NCBI GenBank assembly: GCA_050084515.1
Contig: CM114275.1
Span: 8,246,001 to 8,310,000 of the forward strand
Source: Blasia pusilla
Lineage: Eukaryota; Marchantiophyta; Marchantiopsida; Blasiales
Reading direction: 5' to 3'
Length of the DNA stretch: 64,000 bases
Below are positions 49,127-61,113 of this stretch, piece after piece. A program made the position numbers and the translations under genes. How positions within the stretch are numbered: position 1 is the stretch's first letter; the number at the start of each line of letters is the position of its first letter. The notes under the pieces are model-generated. The model ran no database searches and was not told the origin of the DNA. It saw only the letters and a program-made list of their open reading frames with translations.

Positions 49127-51250
49127 ATCCTGTGGCAAATCTCCTTCAGTCTCACAAAATTACCAGATCATTCATCGGACCATTGATTTAGGGATTGGGA
49201 CTGCAAGCGATGGGTTCCAGCGGACGAAACCAGCCCCAGCCGTCGTACCCACAGACTGAAACACCGCAGTAGAAGTCTTCTGTACATCTATCGAGAAATA
49301 CATCCAAATTTTAAATCAGGACTCGAAACAACAGACACCGATTTCATAGCGCAACCGGAAGAAACGATATTTGATAAACCATGGAAAACGAAATTATCAT
49401 GAAAAGCACTATTTCTCAGCAGCCTACGCTAGTATCGCTGCACATTGACGGACGGAGACATGCTGCTTAACGAAGGCTAAGGCAGTAATTGATGAAACCC
49501 GCTCCTCGTTTGCGATGGCAAATCCGTGTCGCCCATGGACTACGGATCTCCGAGGAGAGGGACAAAAGACATGGTGAGGTAAAGAGGTGCACAGAAAAAG
49601 AAAAAAAAACCTTCTAGGATTTTCCACAAGACATACCTAGTTACTAGATTAAAGAACAGCCTTCGATCTCCAAGGAGAAGGACAAAACTTGGAGGCTACA
49701 AAGCTAAGGGCAGCGAGAACAAGCCTCATGGGATTCCCTGTGAGAAACGTTGGGTATTGAAGAAAACAGAAAGCCCTCAACCCTAAGCCTTCAGGGGGCA
49801 ATTGAAAATGCAGAAATGAAACTACAGATGCTAGCCTGCAGCCAGGGAATTTCAGTAATTGGCAAACTAGCCAAACGTGTGTTAACAAACTGACCTCCTT
49901 ACTTCGTTATTCAATGAGAGGATCGTCATTAGCATTGTGAGATTTCCACGCTGTCAAATAGCGCTCGCTATTTTTTTCGTCTACAGAGCACATGAACAGA
50001 GAGGACGGGACGTGAGAAAGCCTTTGTGAGTCATCAAGATGAATGATCTAGTGCATCACGTAGCCTCATTTCGGTTACGATTAGCATGATAAAAAGAAAG
50101 AAGAAGATCATTGACTCGGTCTACGGCCTCTCAAACAATTTTTACCTTTCGAGGGCTAGAAACCTTCTGGTCCTAGTTCCATGTCAACGTAGGGCATTCT
50201 CCTAGCGCTAGTTTATTTCCTCATTCACAGGCGGCATAATATCTGGAATTCTTTCTTTGACAGAAACTCGTTCTAGTCTCCGCACTCTCTTCGTGAAGTC
50301 TTCTGGAGGATTCTGAGTTCGAGTTCCTAGCTAACAGCTAATACCTGTGGGTGGAGTGGTGGCGAACACCTGCATCAATTTCAGTGCCATCCTGCATGCC
50401 GTGGTCTGATTTCGGTAATCCTCTCTTTTCCAAGCACGCTGTCCAACTTTTTCATACTTCGGAAGGTGACGCCAGACCTCTGCGGATTTCAATTTCGGTC
50501 TGATATGACTTCAAGGGCATCTCATCAAGGGCAATTCAACGTTCGACAGCGTTACTTGGAAAATACTGGGTCAAGTTCTCTAGGCAGTCTACCATCTTCT
50601 TGTGAATATCTCTTGCGCTTTCGCAAGAACGGAGATATGGTAAACTGAAAGCACAGCTCGATACGAGTCATAAAGCATGTACAGAGGCAGAAAAGTTCGT
50701 ATAAGGTCTACGCGTTTTCGGGCACGAAGCCACCCACGCATGTCAACAGTTTGCACCAACCTATTCTTGAGCATCGACTAGAGAGAAGATGGAACAGAAA
50801 GCTCTAAGAATGTACATTTTGTTGCGCTGTTTTCAACTGCTTTGAAGGAGTTGCGAGTAGTCAATAAAAATTGGTAATCAAAGCGTCCAATTCAAGTTAC
50901 AAATGGGAATCACCTCTGGAATCCAGTTCAACCTAGATTCACACCAAAACCTTCCGTGTCTATATACCATCAAATTCTGAAAATCATCCATAAGGAGTTT
51001 CCTGTGGAAGCTGCTCCAAATTCAGATTCACATCTAAAGTCGACCAAAAGTGAGTCTCACATGTGACTTGTCCATCAGACCTCCCAGCCGGAATAGATAT
51101 GTAATTGATGATATCCCAGCATGTTACTTACAAGCAGTATCAAACTAACTTTTTAGGGCTCGGAAACCCTAAATCCTAAGCGCTGAACTTGTCATAGCCT
51201 CCCCATAGTTCCTGTGTTCGCTTTCGCCAATTCGCAGCACATTTTCAGTT
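49127..51250. other. spacer between LEW1 and the small membrane-protein gene
   Basis: Includes the LEW1 upstream region (49127 to about 49650) and the 3' UTR of the next minus-strand gene. No further gene was recognised on either strand; the short open frames lack conserved motifs and splice partners. Confidence 0.45.
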
Positions 51251-51951
51251 TCAAAACTTCCCAGATTGGGCGTCTTTCATAGCTTGTTCGAGTTCTTCAA
51301 CTGTCATCGTCTGCTTTAACTTTCCTTGAAATCGGAGCAGTTCGTCTTCCACCTTGCGCAGTGCTCTCCATCTGTAGGCCGAGTAAATACCGAGCCCTCC
51401 TGTTGCTCTCCAGATCAACACAATGTGTGAGTATTGTACAAAAAAAAATTATGTGACACCCATGACTCGTACAATTATGTGAGTAACTTATTGTTCACAG
51501 ACTTCAAAACCAGTAAAACGAAATCGCTAAAATCAGTAAACAACTGCTACTCCCTAGGAGTTCAATGTTGCTGAAGCGATTGCGCAATCGGCGTTGCAAA
51601 AAAAGAATCAAGCAGAGAAAGCAAGGGAATTAATGTAAATAATAGATCGCAGGCAGGGGATGCCATTGCGGTCATCCTAATTGATCGACTATTTCATACA
51701 TTGCCGATACTAGTTTCCGAACTTGGAGCTCTGATTCTAAAGCCTTGAGGATCGCGAAACACCATGGCAACAGAACATTGTGTGCTCCTCGCGCCTGAGG
51801 GACTGACCTCTACCGAAGAGTAGAACTTACCGAACACGACAAAGTACGAAGCCCAAACATATGGATATGAATTCCAGTGGTCTTTAATTTTCTCCCATCG
51901 CGCCGTTAAGCTGTCCGAAAAAGACTCAGGAGGCTTCTTCTCGTCCTCCAT
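51251..51951 (-). CDS. small single-pass membrane protein, 2 exons, function unknown
   Basis: Exons 51831-51951 and 51251-51399 join at a phase-1 GT-AG intron (TTCG/GTAAGT, AACAG/GA) to give 89 residues. The start is the first ATG; the longer open frame upstream begins with a non-ATG codon. An acidic/basic N-terminus (MEDEKKPPESFSDSL) precedes ARWEKIKDHW, a hydrophobic segment at about residues 31-49 (YPYVWASYFVVFGGLGIY), then YRWRALRKVEDELLRFQ and a charged, probably helical tail ending QSGKF. The YPYVWASY-to-YRWRALR arrangement recalls small conserved plant membrane proteins I have seen without a function. Compartment cannot be told. Confidence 0.75.
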
Positions 51952-52440
51952 CACTTCGTACAAACGATTACCGCCAGCGGTCGTTTAGCACAAACGCGGA
52001 GCCAAACAAATGTAGTCCCCCTCAATACTCCACACAGACTCGAATCCGACGGCAATTCATCCGCCTTCACCGCTTCCTGAGGACTCCGTGCCGCAATCCT
52101 GTCGAAAATCTTCCTCGAAAGAATCAGATTTCACGCAACACCCTCCATATGTACTTTGCACAGATTCGACATTCCTAAACTTGTAGATTTGTGGAAACAA
52201 TATCACGAAAAGAACTACGCAGTCGGTGAATTTCAGGAATCCTAAACCACAACCACAGGCCACTGAGCATCCTGGCTCCACGGCCAAGCGCATCAGCAGA
52301 ACTCTCGGATTACTCAAAAGATTCCCCCAGTACCACCGAGGCGCCGTAGAGCTTCATTGGGGCGACCGTAAAAGGCTCCTTTCGCCCCGTATGCTGAGAG
52401 GGAGCCATGGGAGACTTACCTTAGCCCCGGAAAGAATATA

Positions 52441-53060
52441 AACTTTAATAGAAAATGGAGTCCATCCGGATACAAAGGAGAAGGGCATAGAGAGAAAAAA
52501 ACCGGCCCGGAAGAGAAAGAAGGGTGCTCCCCCTCTAACTACCAAAATCATCAACGGCAGAATTATGGTTACTACTAAGTGGGCCTCTAGTATTGGCGTC
52601 TCCAACCGCCTGAGCCCATTGCAAAAGCCCATTTGTGTGGGCACGTTATAAAGTTATGGAGACTCGTTGCCTACCATAAAGTATCGCAGTGGTTAGGGAC
52701 AATTCATTTCTCAACCAGAGATGATGGACGCAATCCGTAAGGAACGGGTCAAACCTCTTCCCCATGGCCCCGTACATCTCAATGGATAGGAGGATAAATC
52801 GATGTTTGTTATGAGGTCGACTATAAATGTGGGCGTTCTTTACCGCCACCGCCGCTCCATGTAGCAATCTCCCTTGTGCCACCACTTGGGCCGCCACCGC
52901 CTCCCGCATAGGATCAATCATTACAACATCCGCTACCACCACCTCAGACTCCCGCATTATGTAGAGATCATCACGGATAAGGAAATCCCGCATGGAGTGG
53001 TACCTCTCTCTCTAAAAAAGAGAGGCACTACTCCCGGAAAGGGATTCCCATATAAAGTGA
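52441..53060 (-). mobile_element. 3' part of the RT/restriction-like-endonuclease family, copy C, with inverted 5' end
   Basis: The minus strand at 52646-52993 encodes RDDLYIMRESEVVVADVV, QVVAQGRLLHGA, HRFILLSIEMYGAMG and FDPFLTDCVHH, collinear with the C-terminus of copy B; the 3' UTR matches to about 52441. Similarity ends near 53021 in CTCTCTCT. The next bases (about 53026-53060) are an inverted copy of the same segment (AGAGAGAGGCACTACTCC), a structure expected from a 5' inversion during target-primed reverse transcription. Confidence 0.85.
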
Positions 53061-53099
53061 TGGTCGTAAATTATCAAAGTAGAATCTTTTCTTCCTCCA

Positions 53100-56000
53100 T
53101 TTCTTTTATGTCCATTTCAATGTTGAAATCTATATTATACTAGTACACGTGCATAACACCAAAAATAAAAAATGCTTTAAAAGTTTTTGTTAGTGAATTA
53201 AGAGATTAGTAATGCTATACACAAATTCAAACTTTTTTCTTCCTACCTTTAACCCGTGAAATATTATTTTCTTGTCCAATTATCACATGTCAACAATAGT
53301 TTTTAAATTTATGTTTAAATTTTAAAATTTAATTTAATTTTAAAATTTAAGTATAATTTTCACTTTTTTAAATCTTAAAAGAGTAAGAAAATTTCACCTT
53401 TAAATAAAACCCATCTTCCCTAAATAATTTCACTCCTCCGTAAAAGCTCAAACAATGACCATTCTTCCCCTTCTATTCTTCCCACCAAAATAACATTCAC
53501 CAATTGGAATCTTAGCTAATTTTAATTAACGAAATCATTTTCCTTTTCCATTCAATTTAATTTTCCTTTACCAAAATATCACATGTGAATTAATAAAATT
53601 ATTTCCAAAAATGAGCATGTTATTTATTTCATATTTTAAATATGATTTTTATTTTCTAAAATCTTAGAAGAGTAATAATATTTCATTGTTCTTAGTAATT
53701 ACAATCCTCCATTCAAATTTAAATGATATCCCAATACACTAAGTAATTTTATCTTTCCATAAAATTTTAAGAAAAATCTACTCCTCCATTAAATTATTTT
53801 TTTTCCATCAAATATGAGTTGAAGTAAAAATTTTAAAATTTTAAATATTTATCATAGAACTTATATTTTATGACTATTTATAATCACCCATTATAATATG
53901 AAATTAATTATTAATTAATTTATATATATTCCACTAGAATCCCTATTTGTTTCCTTTCTTCTACTTCTACCCATCTAGGGGCCTCCAACAACAAAAGTCA
54001 AGGGTGTTGCCTATTTTGTCTTAATGCCTTGCTATCTTGTCGAAATATGCATATGTGATCGCCAATTATTATATAAATGTTACAATTTAATAAACATGTT
54101 TGAACTTTTCCTTTTGCATATTAAAATAATCTGAGTAAATAAATTTTAATGGAATCTCTAAAAAATAAATAAAGTGTAATGAATAATCTTAGATATGTGA
54201 TAAGAATTTTTTAAATAATAATAAAATTTAAAAACATTTATTTTATCCCTTAATGAATTTCAATGGATTCATATTTTTTAAATCTTATGGAAGGGTGGAA
54301 TTATTAAGGGGTAAGGGGAGTGGGATGTCATTCAAATTTTGGTCTAGGATTGGAATGTTATTTCGCTTCTAAAATTTAAGAGAATTGAAATTATATTTAA
54401 AATTTTAATTTAAACAAAATTTAATTTTTTAAAATAATAATGTTAATTCACATTGGATATTATGGGAAAGGAAAACTAATTCAAATGGAAAAGAAAAATG
54501 ACTTCATTAATTATAATCAACTAATAATTTAGTAAGCGGATGTTATTTTGGTGCGCAGAATAGATATTGTTTAAATTTTGATGGAGGAGTGAAATTATTT
54601 CGGGGAGTTGGGCATTATTTAAATTTTAATTGGAGAGTAGAAGTTTTTACTAAAATGAAATGTTGTTACTCCCTTAAAATTTAAGAAAGTGGAAATCAGA
54701 TTTACATTTGAAAGAATTCTTTTTTCTAAATTATTAAACCAATCATTTACTAAGGGACTATCACCACTATGCCATGCAGATATCTTTATTTAATAATAAT
54801 GCCACTTACCATGCCACTCTCTTTACCTACAGGACCTCAAAATTATTCTTTGATAGGATCATGTAACTAAGGAGCAACTAAATAATTGCATCCTTCAAGT
54901 GTTAGCCTGCACACATAGAAACGATTTTTTCATAATTTAGAAACCTTAAAAAAATAAAATTTAAATACACAATTTTCTTAAAGAATATTTTTTTAATAAT
55001 AATTCATCTGAAAAATAATGCCACTCCTCCATTAAAATTTATGTAATACCCAAATCCCCTAAATGTTCTCACCACCTCACAAAAGTTTAAATAATACTTA
55101 CTCCTCCCCTTCCATTCTTCCCACTAATTAACTCATTAGTCAATTTAAATAATTTCCCTTTTTCACTAAATTAATTTTATTTTCCCAAAATATGAAATTT
55201 GAATAAATATGGTTATTTTAAAATTTTCTCTTATTTTTATTCAAAAATTAACTTGAATGTCTAATTTCTTAAATCTTAAAGGAGTAATAACATTCCACTC
55301 TTCTAAGTTGTTCCAATATTCAATTAAAATTTTAATAATACCCCCCTCGAAACAATTCCACCCTTCCATAAAAATTTAAGAATACCTACTCGCGCCTCTC
55401 TATTCCTCCCATTAAAATAACACTCATTAATTGTCTTCTTCAATGAAAATTAATTTTCCCTTCCCATCAAATGTGAATTAAGGGAAAAAATTATAAACTT
55501 ATTGCTATTTTGTCTTATCATCCCACTATTTATATTATTATTGGAGAATGCCTTTTCATTTTGAGATCGCCTCTTCTTTTTACACTTGTCTTTTTGGCTA
55601 ATAGAATAGCTTGTTCTCTAATCTAATATGATTATTTGAATTTAATTGTACACTATACATTATTGAACATTCAACTGATAATGAGACTTTAAATGGTTAA
55701 ATCAACCACTAAAATTTCAAATTTTCTTCATTTTATGATATTTCTAGTATTTGATGAACGTCATTCTAATTAAAAAAAATTCTTTTGGTTGTAGTTACAA
55801 CTATAATAATAAGAAAAAATTAAAGTTCTTCATACCTACATGTTGAAAAGTAACCAAAAGTAAACATATTTGTTTCTTTATCAACTCCATGTTATTTCTA
55901 GAAGTTAACTTACATGTTATTAGTTTCAGAAGAAAAGTAATATAAATTATGATAATAATATGATGATGGTGATTATTATTATTATTATTATTACTTATTA

Positions 56001-57570
56001 GCTAATATATATGAGAGGATGTTTGAGTGTTAGATCTTAATTTTGTAATTTTTGTAATTTTGACATTTGGTCTTGTGTTTCAATTTTCTATGTCCACTTT
56101 CTTGTGTTAGAACCATACATATACCCTTTTTATGATCATTATTCCTTATTAAAAAATGAAGCTTGAATTCAAAATGGAATGGAAAGCCATTGTTATAAAA
56201 TTATCACTAAAATTTTTTCCCACCTATAGAAGAATATTATTTATGATATGCAGTTAATCTAGAAATACCATAACTTTTTGTTGTTACTACTATTCAAGTT
56301 TCGGAAAACTTGGGGATGGAAAATCTAAATGAGAGAATTTTTGTAGGTCAAGGAATTAATACATATGATGGGAGGAGAGCCCATGCGATGCACAAGAATA
56401 GAGGATTGGGTGGAGAAATTTACAAACCACACTAGGCTCAAGGAGAAGAAAGGAGGAAAACCTCCAAAGTCTAACTTCACCAATAACGAGTCGCAGGAGC
56501 TGCAACTTAGCCACAATATAGTTGTATTATATTTGTGCTAGACTCACGACTTTGCAAGTCATGCACTCATAATTGACTCAAAAACTTAAGAATTGGACTT
56601 GCAAATTCCTATTGCAATGCGGCTTGGAAGTTTTATCTTTTTATACTCGGAAGTGATCGAGGCAAAATTTAGTCGTAAGATGATTATAGACGACTCTAAA
56701 TATTTTCATGACTTTGTGAGTTATTTGCAAATGATTTTTAGTCTAAATAGTCGTAAATAAGTCACAAAAAATTACTTGAGACTCACGCACAAAAAATTCA
56801 CAATTTTTTTGAAAAAAAATCATTAAATTGCAATTATTGCTTTGGAAATTGTAAAAAAGTAATTTTGGACTCGCGAAGGACTCCCACATTATTAGTTAAA
56901 GTTTTACACTTGCATAGAAGTTGTTTTGCGTCTTTTTTCTCAATTTGAACTCATTTTTGGTCTATAAATCACATTTCAAAGGATGATAAAACTCCTTCCA
57001 ATTTTCCTTAAAGATAATTTTCCGTTGCTTTTCCTTCCTTCATTTTTTCTTCGAATCAATAATTTTTGAAAAAAACTGTAATAATATGAACATTACTTAT
57101 CTATACATCCTTCAACATAAAAAAATTCTTATCCAAGAAAATCTCATAACTTAACTCCAACATAGAAAGAAAATAATTGCAAAATGAAAACTCTAAATAT
57201 TCTTAAATGTAAAAAATAATAATAATAAAATGATTTGGAGGGGAAATATGGCCGAGGTTTCCATTTCAAGATCAAAAATAATATTTTGCATGGTAAAGAT
57301 TCTTAAATGACTTGCAAGTTGCCAGTCTCTTGCAACTTGAATGCGAGTCCCAAACTGCACGTTCTATACGCTGGTACTTTTGCGCTATTTTACAAGTCTA
57401 CCTCGCAATAAAGTTTGGGAGACAATTTTGATCTCAAAACGAGTAAGTGAAATGAACGGCTATCCGAACTCAGAAATCTAAGTGGATTCACACATAGTGC
57501 ACTTGCAAATTGGCAATCCCAATGCACTTGCAAAGTAGCAAGTCTTGGCAAAAATGAGCTTGCAATCGAA
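53100..57570. repeat. AT-rich field of repeated modules
   Basis: No gene recognised. Between about 53390 and 55470 a diverged module recurs: a TTTC/CTCCTCC stretch, AAAATTTAA, TTCTTCCCAC(T/C)A, then CA(A/T)TTAAT and CACATGTGAATTAA-like ends. Copies near 53400, 53740, 55050 and 55330 point one way; those near 54300-54680 point the other. From about 56520 to 57570 the sequence instead has frequent TTGCAAGTC/GACTTGCAA words. The left end may be a wrecked LTR or foldback element. Confidence 0.55.
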
Positions 57571-57574
57571 CACC

Positions 57575-57960
57575 TCTAGTAATGGCATCTCCCATGGTCT
57601 AGCCCCTCGAGCTCCCATTGGCTTGACTTGTTCGTTGAAAATAAGAGTCCAATAGTTAAAGATAATTCATTCTTGAAGCCAAAATTGGCACCATCATGAG
57701 AAAACCTCTTCATAGATCCCGTTCATTTCAATGGCTAATGGGCCAAAGCATGTCATTTAAGTCACGTTTCCTTCCCCGTAGCACTCTGCTCGCATTGACT
57801 CTCACAATATCCGCAACTAAGATACAACCACCATCACATCCCATTATCATGTAAAGATCTACATGTACTCCAAGTGGTACGTAAGAACTCCAGTATGAGT
57901 AGGTAGTCCTCAACTTTCTGAAACGATTCATATGAAAATAGCTTGCGTGAGGGCCTCTAA
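57575..57960 (-). mobile_element. fragment of the RT/restriction-like-endonuclease family, copy D
   Basis: The minus strand encodes HVDLYMIMGCDGGCILVADI, matching the nuclease-like segment RVDLYM...VVVADAV of copy B. Downstream the nucleotide order also matches copy B (TTTCAATGGCTAATGGG versus TCTTAATGGCTAGGGGG, and the GGCATCTCCCATGG block). It is the most diverged of the four pieces, and truncated on both sides. Confidence 0.7.
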
Positions 57961-59632
57961 ATCGATGGACAAGGCATGAAATCGACACAGGGGAGAGGAT
58001 CGGAGATGCGCACACTTTTTTTTTTTCAAGAGGTTGATTGCGGTGGTCGCTTTTGCACTGCAAAAAACTTGGCAGTTCGTGTACCGTCAGTTCGCCTTTG
58101 GATCCTCTGGTCAAGCATCAGTTAATCAATGACGACCGACTGCAACAGTTGAAGAACTTCCTCGCACTCACTCATTTGCGGTGCAACTTCTGTACTCTGC
58201 CGGAAGAACCTGTCTGTCCGAAGTTCTCACTTCTTCTGCTCACCGTTACTTCGGCATGGACTCAACAATCTAAAGCCAGGACGTGAAAACCGGCCGTTGA
58301 AGAACTTCCCGAGACTCATCTGCGGCCGGTGCAATTTCAGTTATCTACGGTTGGAATAGAATCAAGTTCAATGAACGTGCGGAAGCACGTCCGGAGCAAT
58401 CGTTGTGCCGACTGTTACAGCTAATCGGTAGGTATGACATCTCCACAAACGGTGGGAAGTCGGCACCAAACAGCGTCATGTTGGAATATGTCGAGGTTCC
58501 GTGACCAAAAGAATGGGATCGGAGTTTTGCTTTTGCGTCGGTTTCTCGAGGTAGATCGTAGACCGAGGAGTATGCAGAGTGTAGATCGATTGGCGCTCAC
58601 AGACATCGTCGGAGACTATGAGGTACTAGCAAGTAGAGCGCGTTGTATTTCATGAGTCTGAACTCTGGCAGGGGAACTTATCATGATCCATGGAGTACGT
58701 AGTTACTTGAAGAAGGATTGAAGCTGCACGTACCTTGCGAGTTCTCCAGGAGCAAGGACCCGCTGACGGCCGACATGTCCGAGGCTTATATCAGCCGGTT
58801 GATGAAGTTACCGGAGGTCGCGTGGCTATGGCCACCGTATCCTGGCAGTTGCGGGCATCGGACATGAGTGCAGTGACAGCGGTGAACGCGAGACTTAAAA
58901 GGCCGTTCCAGATCCTTCGCAGCAATCCGGAGCATCCTGAGCCAGTGAAGCAAATCGCAGGTCCCAGCTCTCGCGCGCGCTGCTCTCTAACTGCGCTCCC
59001 ACCAACGCTTTCACTCCTCTACAGCAATTGTCTCAGGCTCCCAGGAAGGTACGACATGCATCGAACTCCATCGCCTCGTCAGTTCAGTTTAATTTACTTA
59101 CGCTGTCATGCTTCGCTGCTCCAATTTCACATCTCTCGTCGTGCTTTGAAGCCAAAATATTCCAGTGGCCCTCTAATTTCATGTGCACTTGGCAAAGATT
59201 CAACGAAGGTCTGATAGAATTGGCCTGGGTGTATATTACTTTGAGATCATGATTACCCGATCGCTAGTGACAATTTACGCATAATCTTCTCCTGTTAAAT
59301 GTTTTTACTTAAATCGCGTGGTGTGCGAGTTGATTGGAACTTCCTAAAGACTTCGAGTGAAACGGTCAATTGTTCGGCCAAGTGTCCATCCCTTCTTCAA
59401 ATTCCGCGGTTTCAGGACAGTGGATCGCACTACAAGCCTAGAGTTGATTCTTGCCTGCAGATTTTCATTTTACCCACCTCGCTGAGTTCAATTCGAGTGA
59501 AAGAATCGAGAACCTGTGACATGTTTAATTTCTTAACTGGATCGGGTGGATTGCAGGCGATTCAACTGTGAGAGAAAACTGTGTCAAAGCCGCAATTGGC
59601 GCCCTCAGCCTATATACGAAAGCTAATTCGCC
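57961..59632 (+). promoter_or_regulatory. upstream region of the PAR1 gene
   Basis: Composition is more balanced than the AT-rich DNA to the left. Two diverged copies of a block beginning GTTGAAGAACTTCC lie at about 58148 and 58298. The open frames here (for example 58735-59214) are not recognisable. A promoter, 5' UTR or non-coding first exon is likely, but no TATA box at a sensible distance could be fixed. Confidence 0.4.
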
Positions 59633-61113
59633 ATGGCGAAACTGGGAAGGGTTCCAGTGCTCTGCGCCATTCTTCTATTGAGATTTACATTTGCTCTGGG
59701 TAAGTATATTTTGAGGATGCTGAAGATTGAGATATCTGACCTCATGCGTGAATTCGAGGATGTTTCTAGTTCATTCGTTTGAATCCGCTCGTTGATTAGA
59801 TGGAGATGCAAGGATTACATTTTATGTACCTCAGTTCAACCTGGAGGCTGTCTTAGTCATCATTCTCGGAAAAAGTGAGCACATTTGATCGAATTGGGGC
59901 CTCGCTCGTGCAGGTACACTGGAGTGCGAAGACCTCTCAATAGAAGATTGCGCGTTTGCAGTGTCATCCACGGGTGCACGTTGTGTTCTCGAAAAGTCCA
60001 AACTATCGAATGGACAGACGACGACCATATGTCAAGTACGTCTTCTCTAGTAATAATGAGTCACGGTTGTAATTCTCAATGACATTAATCGGATCAGTTT
60101 GCAGTTGGACAAATTCTCTCTTATTTTTTCAATCAAGTAAACCGCAATCTCACATCTATGTTTGTGAATCTGAATCTCGTAAACATTAACTTATTTTTGG
60201 GAATCTCTGATAATATAATTGTGTCACGCTTAAACTACCTCTAACTGCTGTCTTTTTGCAGACTTCCATCATTATGGCGGAGAAATCTGTAGAGTGGATC
60301 GAAACAGACGAGTGCATCAAATCATGCGGTCTAGAGCGAGTTTCATACGGGCTGTCAACCGATGCGCTGATGGAGAGAGGCTTCACAGATAAATTGTGCT
60401 CTGCAGAGTGTCAAAACAATTGCCCCAACATTGTTGATCTCTACGTGAAACTCGCGGCTGGCGAGGGTATGTCTTCCTTCCATCGTCTGATAGTCCCTCT
60501 CACCAAAAAAATAATTTAACAACAGAGTTTTCAATTATGCGATGCCTTATCCAGACAGTCACTGGGATTCCGACCCCAAATTGCCATTTCTTCGTTCGCC
60601 ACCAGCAGGCCTTTGAACCATCAGAACTTTCCCAGTCTGACTCTAAATTGAACCGATCTAGAGTTTCGTTCTCCTCAAATCTCATAACTTGGTGGTCAAT
60701 AATCCGCTGCAGGTGTATACTTGCCTCACCTCTGTACTTCCCAGAAATCCAGATCTCGCCGCCTCATCGCAGATCCAGTGCAGGTTGCCCGCTCAGCCAC
60801 TACCAGCGGGAGCTCCGGGTTTGCAGATCGCGATAATGGCGACCTCTGGACGTCCTCAGCAAACTCCCCGGCACCCGCTCCCGGATCTGATGCCAGCGTT
60901 CCTCTTGGCCAGGCCGCGTGGGCCGCTGCCCCCGTGGCCTCTCCCGCTCCGAGCCCCTCCGCGCCACCCTCCACTTGGGTACCAACCCCGCCCACACTGG
61001 CTCCAGCGCCAGCTGTCGCCGCTCCGGGCCCCTCGCTAGCAGCTGTAACCGCGGCGACCGATGGTCTCCCCGCTTCTCTCGAGGATGTTGGCATCGATGG
61101 TGCGGATTACTAA
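59633..61113 (+). CDS. PAR1-domain secreted protein with Pro/Ala/Ser-rich tail, 4 exons
   Basis: Member of the plant PAR1 (photoassimilate-responsive) family; the biochemical role is not known. Exons 59633-59699, 59914-60035, 60262-60466, 60713-61113; all introns GT-AG with matching phases, 264 residues. The start MAKLGRVPV opens a hydrophobic signal peptide (VLCAILLLRFTFAL), so the protein should enter the secretory pathway. The PAR1 core follows: LECEDL, CAFAVSSTGARC, WIETDECIKSCGLERVSYG, CSAECQNNCPNIVDLY, LAAGEGVYLPHLC, with many cysteines likely in disulphides. Exon 4 then adds about 100 residues rich in SPAPAP, APSPSAPP and TPPTLAPAP, like arabinogalactan-protein glycomodules, ending DGADY. 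No hydrophobic GPI signal is seen at the end. Confidence 0.9.

Noticed and set aside
49126-49138. Longer LEW1 start four codons upstream
   Set aside because: The upstream codon is TTG, not ATG; the first ATG after the in-frame TAA is at 49126.
52057-52317. 86-codon minus-strand frame just upstream of the small membrane-protein gene
   Set aside because: No conserved motif; position suggests promoter or 5' UTR DNA.
58775-58867. 30-codon plus-strand frame with protein-like composition upstream of PAR1
   Set aside because: Could be a uORF or exon, but there is no family match, no clear splice site and no evidence that it is transcribed.
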